Source: Thermoflexales bacterium (GTDB lineage Bacteria; Chloroflexota; Anaerolineae; Fen-1058). Taken from it: a stretch of DNA of 15,406 bases. Within the stretch, counting starts at the first letter, position 1. Every line of letters begins with the position of its first letter. Both the position numbers and the translations under genes were made by a program. Below, one piece after another: positions 13,081 through 15,406 of this stretch. Location of the stretch: NCBI GenBank assembly GCA_016931085.1, contig JAFGFO010000007.1:1-15406 (forward strand), in the 5' to 3' direction. The notes beneath the pieces were generated by a model. The model saw only the letters and a program-made list of their open reading frames with translations. It did no database searches and was not told where the DNA came from.

Positions 13081-14765
13081 TAGGGCGTTGGCGTGGCGGT
13101 GGAGGGCGCCGGCAATGCGTAGGCGGCGACTTCGTCCTGCCTTCCCCAGCCCACGCGGCCACTTTTCATGTCGCGCACCTGGACCCAGTCGAGATTCTCT
13201 GCCTGGGACGTGCGCAGCACGTACAAGATAAAGCCTTGGGGGACATCCATGACAAAATCGGCATCGAAGCCGGCCGCCCCGCGCATCACAAATTTTTCTT
13301 TCACGACCTTGACGTAAATCCCCGCCCTGATCCTGTCATTGGGAGACAAATAAATCAATTCTGGCGTCGGCGTTGGCGATATATCTGGCGTAGGCGTGTC
13401 GGTCGGTGTGGGCGTTGCGGTAGGCGTGGCGCTCGGCCCTGGCGTGAGTGTCCAGGTAGGCGTGGCGCTTGGGGTGTGAGTGGGAAGTTGGATGGTGAGC
13501 GTCGGGACGATGGCTGGCAGGGTCAACCAACCCTGCAAGATTTGTGCGGCAATAATTCCCACCGTGCACAAAAACACCAAGCTCACCACCGCAGCCGCCG
13601 CGAAGGCAATACGCAGACCTTTGGTGTGAACCAGTCCACGGCTGGCAGGGTGGCGGGCCGGGGAGCGCTGGAGTGCTGCAGCCGGCGCTGCGCCCACTTG
13701 TTCATCCAACCATGACATCGGCTCGTTGGCCAGGTCAGATGCCAACTGGCCCGGTCGAGGGGCTGCCGGGCGTTCAGCCGCCGCAACGAGGGCTCGCTCC
13801 TGCGCGACAGCCGCCCAGCGATCCGTCGGGATCGCATCGCTGGCAGGCGAGCGGGGCGTGGCGGGGTCTTGTTCCTCCGTGGTATCCAGTGTGAATGCCG
13901 GCGGGCGCTTCATGTGAGGGCGAGCCGTTTTGACCAGGGCAGCCACAAACTCGTCCATAGTCTGAAAGCGCTTGTCCGGGTCCTTTTCCATGGAGGTCAT
14001 GATGACCTGCTCGACCGCTGGCGGCACGCGCGGATTGTACTCACGCAGTGGCGGCGGCGGCTCGGTCATGTGCTTGACGACAACGGCCATCGAGCTTTCG
14101 GCTTCAAACGGCACCCGCCCGGCCAGCATCTCGTATACCGTGGCTCCCAACGAATAGATATCGGTGCGGGCGTCTATATCAAAGCCCTGGGCTTGCTCGG
14201 GCGACATATAGTCCGGTGTCCCCATCCCGATGCCAGAACGGGTCAGTTTCTTGTCGCTGGCCAACATCTTGACCAGGCCAAAATCGGTCAGCAGCGCCCA
14301 GTTCTCTTCGGCCACCAGGATATTGCTGGGCTTGACATCGCGGTGGATGACGCCTCGCTTGTGAGCATAACTCAAGGCGCGCCCGATTTGCACGACCAAA
14401 TCGACCACTAATCCCAATTCCAGTGGCCGTCCGGATTGCATGGTTTCCTTAACCGTGCCCCCCTCGACGTACTTCATGACGATGTAAACCAGCTCGCCGA
14501 TCTGGTCGAAATCGTACACGGGCACGATATTGGGATGATCGAGCTGGGCGATCGCCCGCGCCTCCATGGAGAAGCGATCCAGGAAGCCCTCTTCGTCGAT
14601 GACGTGCGGCGACAGGACCTTGACAGCAACGTGGCGTTCCAGCTTGGGCTGGTACGCCTTGTAGATGGTCGCCGTGGAGCCCTTGGTGATCCGCTCTAGG
14701 ATCTCGTACTGGCCCAGGCGATGGCCAGTCAGGTCCGTTGTAAAAATCGTATTATTGTCTGTCAT
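13080..14765 (-). CDS. Membrane Ser/Thr protein kinase with Thr-Pro linker and SH3-like extracytoplasmic domain
   Basis: Encodes 561 aa. The cytoplasmic Hanks-type kinase domain is at about 20-280. Its Gly loop is [10 protein letters not shown] (26-35), in which the first usual Gly is Thr28. Lys49 (V-A-V-K), Glu68, H-R-D-V-K-P-S-N (141-148, base Asp143), D-F-G (161-163) and G-T-P-D-Y-M-S-P-E (182-190) are intact, so it should be active. A Pro/Ala-rich juxtamembrane part (281-383), a helix (about 385-410), a Thr-Pro-rich linker (420-468) and an SH3b-like domain (about 481-548, ending V-G-W-G-R-Q-D-E-V) follow. This replaces the PASTA repeats of PknB types and could sense a wall ligand. Its ATG overlaps the ruvB stop as ATGA and its stop overlaps queA, both without Shine-Dalgarno sites. 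Confidence 0.93.
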   Translation of the reverse strand: MTDNNTIFTTDLTGHRLGQYEILERITKGSTATIYKAYQPKLERHVAVKVLSPHVIDEEGFLDRFSMEARAIAQLDHPNIVPVYDFDQIGELVYIVMKYVEGGTVKETMQSGRPLELGLVVDLVVQIGRALSYAHKRGVIHRDVKPSNILVAEENWALLTDFGLVKMLASDKKLTRSGIGMGTPDYMSPEQAQGFDIDARTDIYSLGATVYEMLAGRVPFEAESSMAVVVKHMTEPPPPLREYNPRVPPAVEQVIMTSMEKDPDKRFQTMDEFVAALVKTARPHMKRPPAFTLDTTEEQDPATPRSPASDAIPTDRWAAVAQERALVAAAERPAAPRPGQLASDLANEPMSWLDEQVGAAPAAALQRSPARHPASRGLVHTKGLRIAFAAAAVVSLVFLCTVGIIAAQILQGWLTLPAIVPTLTIQLPTHTPSATPTWTLTPGPSATPTATPTPTDTPTPDISPTPTPELIYLSPNDRIRAGIYVKVVKEKFVMRGAAGFDADFVMDVPQGFILYVLRTSQAENLDWVQVRDMKSGRVGWGRQDEVAAYALPAPSTATPTP

Positions 14766-15406
14766 AGCAGTGCCGGTTGATCGGGCTTGGAATACTCCAG
14801 TCCCAGGTGTTCGTAAGCGCGCCGCGTCGCGACCCGGCCGCGCGGCGTTCGATCCAGGTATCCCAACTGTAACAGATAAGGCTCGACAACGTCCATGATC
14901 GTATCAGCCTCCTCGCTGATACTGGCGGCAATCGTTTCCAGGCCAACCGGCCCGCCGTCGAACTTTTCAATGATAGCGCCCAGCACGCGCCGGTCAAGCT
15001 CGTCCAGCCCCAACGCATCGACGTCCAACAAGCTCATGGCGTCGGATGCGATCTGAGCGGTGGCGCGGCCGTCGCCGCGCACCTGGGCATAATCGCGCAC
15101 GCGGCGCAGCAGGCGTAGGGCCACGCGGGGGGTGCCGCGGCCGCGGATGGCCACCTCGCGCACGCCCTCGTCGTCAATCGACAAGGCAAGCAGGCGGGCT
15201 GCCCGGCGCACAATGAGCTCCATGGCCGGCTGGTCATAGAAATCCAGCCGGAAGACGGCCCCAAAACGCGCCCGCAGCGGGGCGGTCATCAAGGCCAGGC
15301 GAGTCGTAGCGCCGACGATGGTAAAGTGGGGCAAGTTCAGGCGGATGCTGCGGGCCGCCGGCCCCTTGCCGATCACGATGTCGAGCGCGAAATCCTCCAT
15401 GGCCGG
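14762..15406 (-). CDS. ruvB: Holliday junction branch-migration ATPase RuvB, C-terminal part (5' end outside window)
   Basis: At least 214 residues are present, and the frame runs off the window edge reading P-A-M-E-D-F-A-L-D, so the Walker A half is missing. RuvB is the hexameric AAA+ motor that drives Holliday junction migration with RuvA. Visible are [12 protein letters not shown], the sensor G-A-T-T-R, the arginine-finger region [23 protein letters not shown] (sensor 2) and the winged-helix end ([25 protein letters not shown]). An internal ATG at 15398-15400 is not the start. ruvB beside queA is common in bacteria. Here a kinase gene sits between them. Confidence 0.97.
   Translation of the reverse strand, partial: PAMEDFALDIVIGKGPAARSIRLNLPHFTIVGATTRLALMTAPLRARFGAVFRLDFYDQPAMELIVRRAARLLALSIDDEGVREVAIRGRGTPRVALRLLRRVRDYAQVRGDGRATAQIASDAMSLLDVDALGLDELDRRVLGAIIEKFDGGPVGLETIAASISEEADTIMDVVEPYLLQLGYLDRTPRGRVATRRAYEHLGLEYSKPDQPALL

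Noticed and set aside
13381..13500. DNA minisatellite in the kinase linker region
   Set aside because: The Thr-Pro codons give a quasi-repetitive look, but units are degenerate and irregular. It is a normal low-complexity linker.

Overview
The window looks like chromosome of a GC-rich member of the Chloroflexota, probably Anaerolineae-like. This is an inference from style. It has a polytopic family-39 type glycosyltransferase ending in a beta-rich soluble domain, a membrane Ser/Thr kinase with a long Thr-Pro linker and SH3-like tail, several small lipoproteins, and many short tandem and palindromic repeats between and inside genes. No rRNA, tRNA, CRISPR array, transposase or phage gene is visible.

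Layout, left to right. Positions 2-127 hold the C-terminal end of a membrane protein. A 343-base gap follows, with a long stem-loop and a good extended -10 promoter. It leads into two small lipoprotein genes (471-890 and 963-1523), the first clearly AT-richer than its surroundings. A second gap (1524-1877) holds a possible terminator, a roughly 90-bp inverted-repeat element and a promoter so close to the next ATG that the mRNA may be leaderless. It drives a 703-aa glycosyltransferase (1878-3989) whose gene carries two heptanucleotide tandem arrays.

Positions 4006-10284 form a plus-strand sugar catabolic cluster. It starts with a near-consensus promoter over a perfect 26-bp palindrome, then a LacI-family regulator, an L-fucose/L-arabinose isomerase-family protein, a Zn-dependent polyol-type dehydrogenase, an AraD-like class II epimerase and an FGGY kinase, and ends at a strong Rho-independent terminator. 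The likely pathway is aldopentose to ketopentose (isomerase), then 5-phosphate (kinase), then D-xylulose 5-phosphate (epimerase), with the dehydrogenase feeding in a polyol. Active-site residues make the epimerase AraD-like rather than a fuculose-phosphate aldolase, so an L-arabinose type route through non-canonical enzymes fits better than L-fucose. No transporter is present.

A separate promoter then drives a DUF937 protein (10361-10948). It converges on a minus-strand gene group across a repeat-rich 126-base gap. Read on the minus strand, that group is ruvB (cut by the window end), a Ser/Thr kinase, queA and an RNase Z-like metallo-beta-lactamase protein. The ruvB/kinase and kinase/queA junctions overlap (ATGA and TAATG), so this is one transcription unit with a signalling kinase between a recombination gene and a tRNA-modification gene. 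queA carries a third heptamer array, inside an extra stretch of about 40 residues.

The most unusual signal is the set of three unrelated-sequence tandem arrays, all with a 7-nt period, all translated, and all placed where extra protein segments appear to have been inserted. Only changes of three repeat units would keep the frame.
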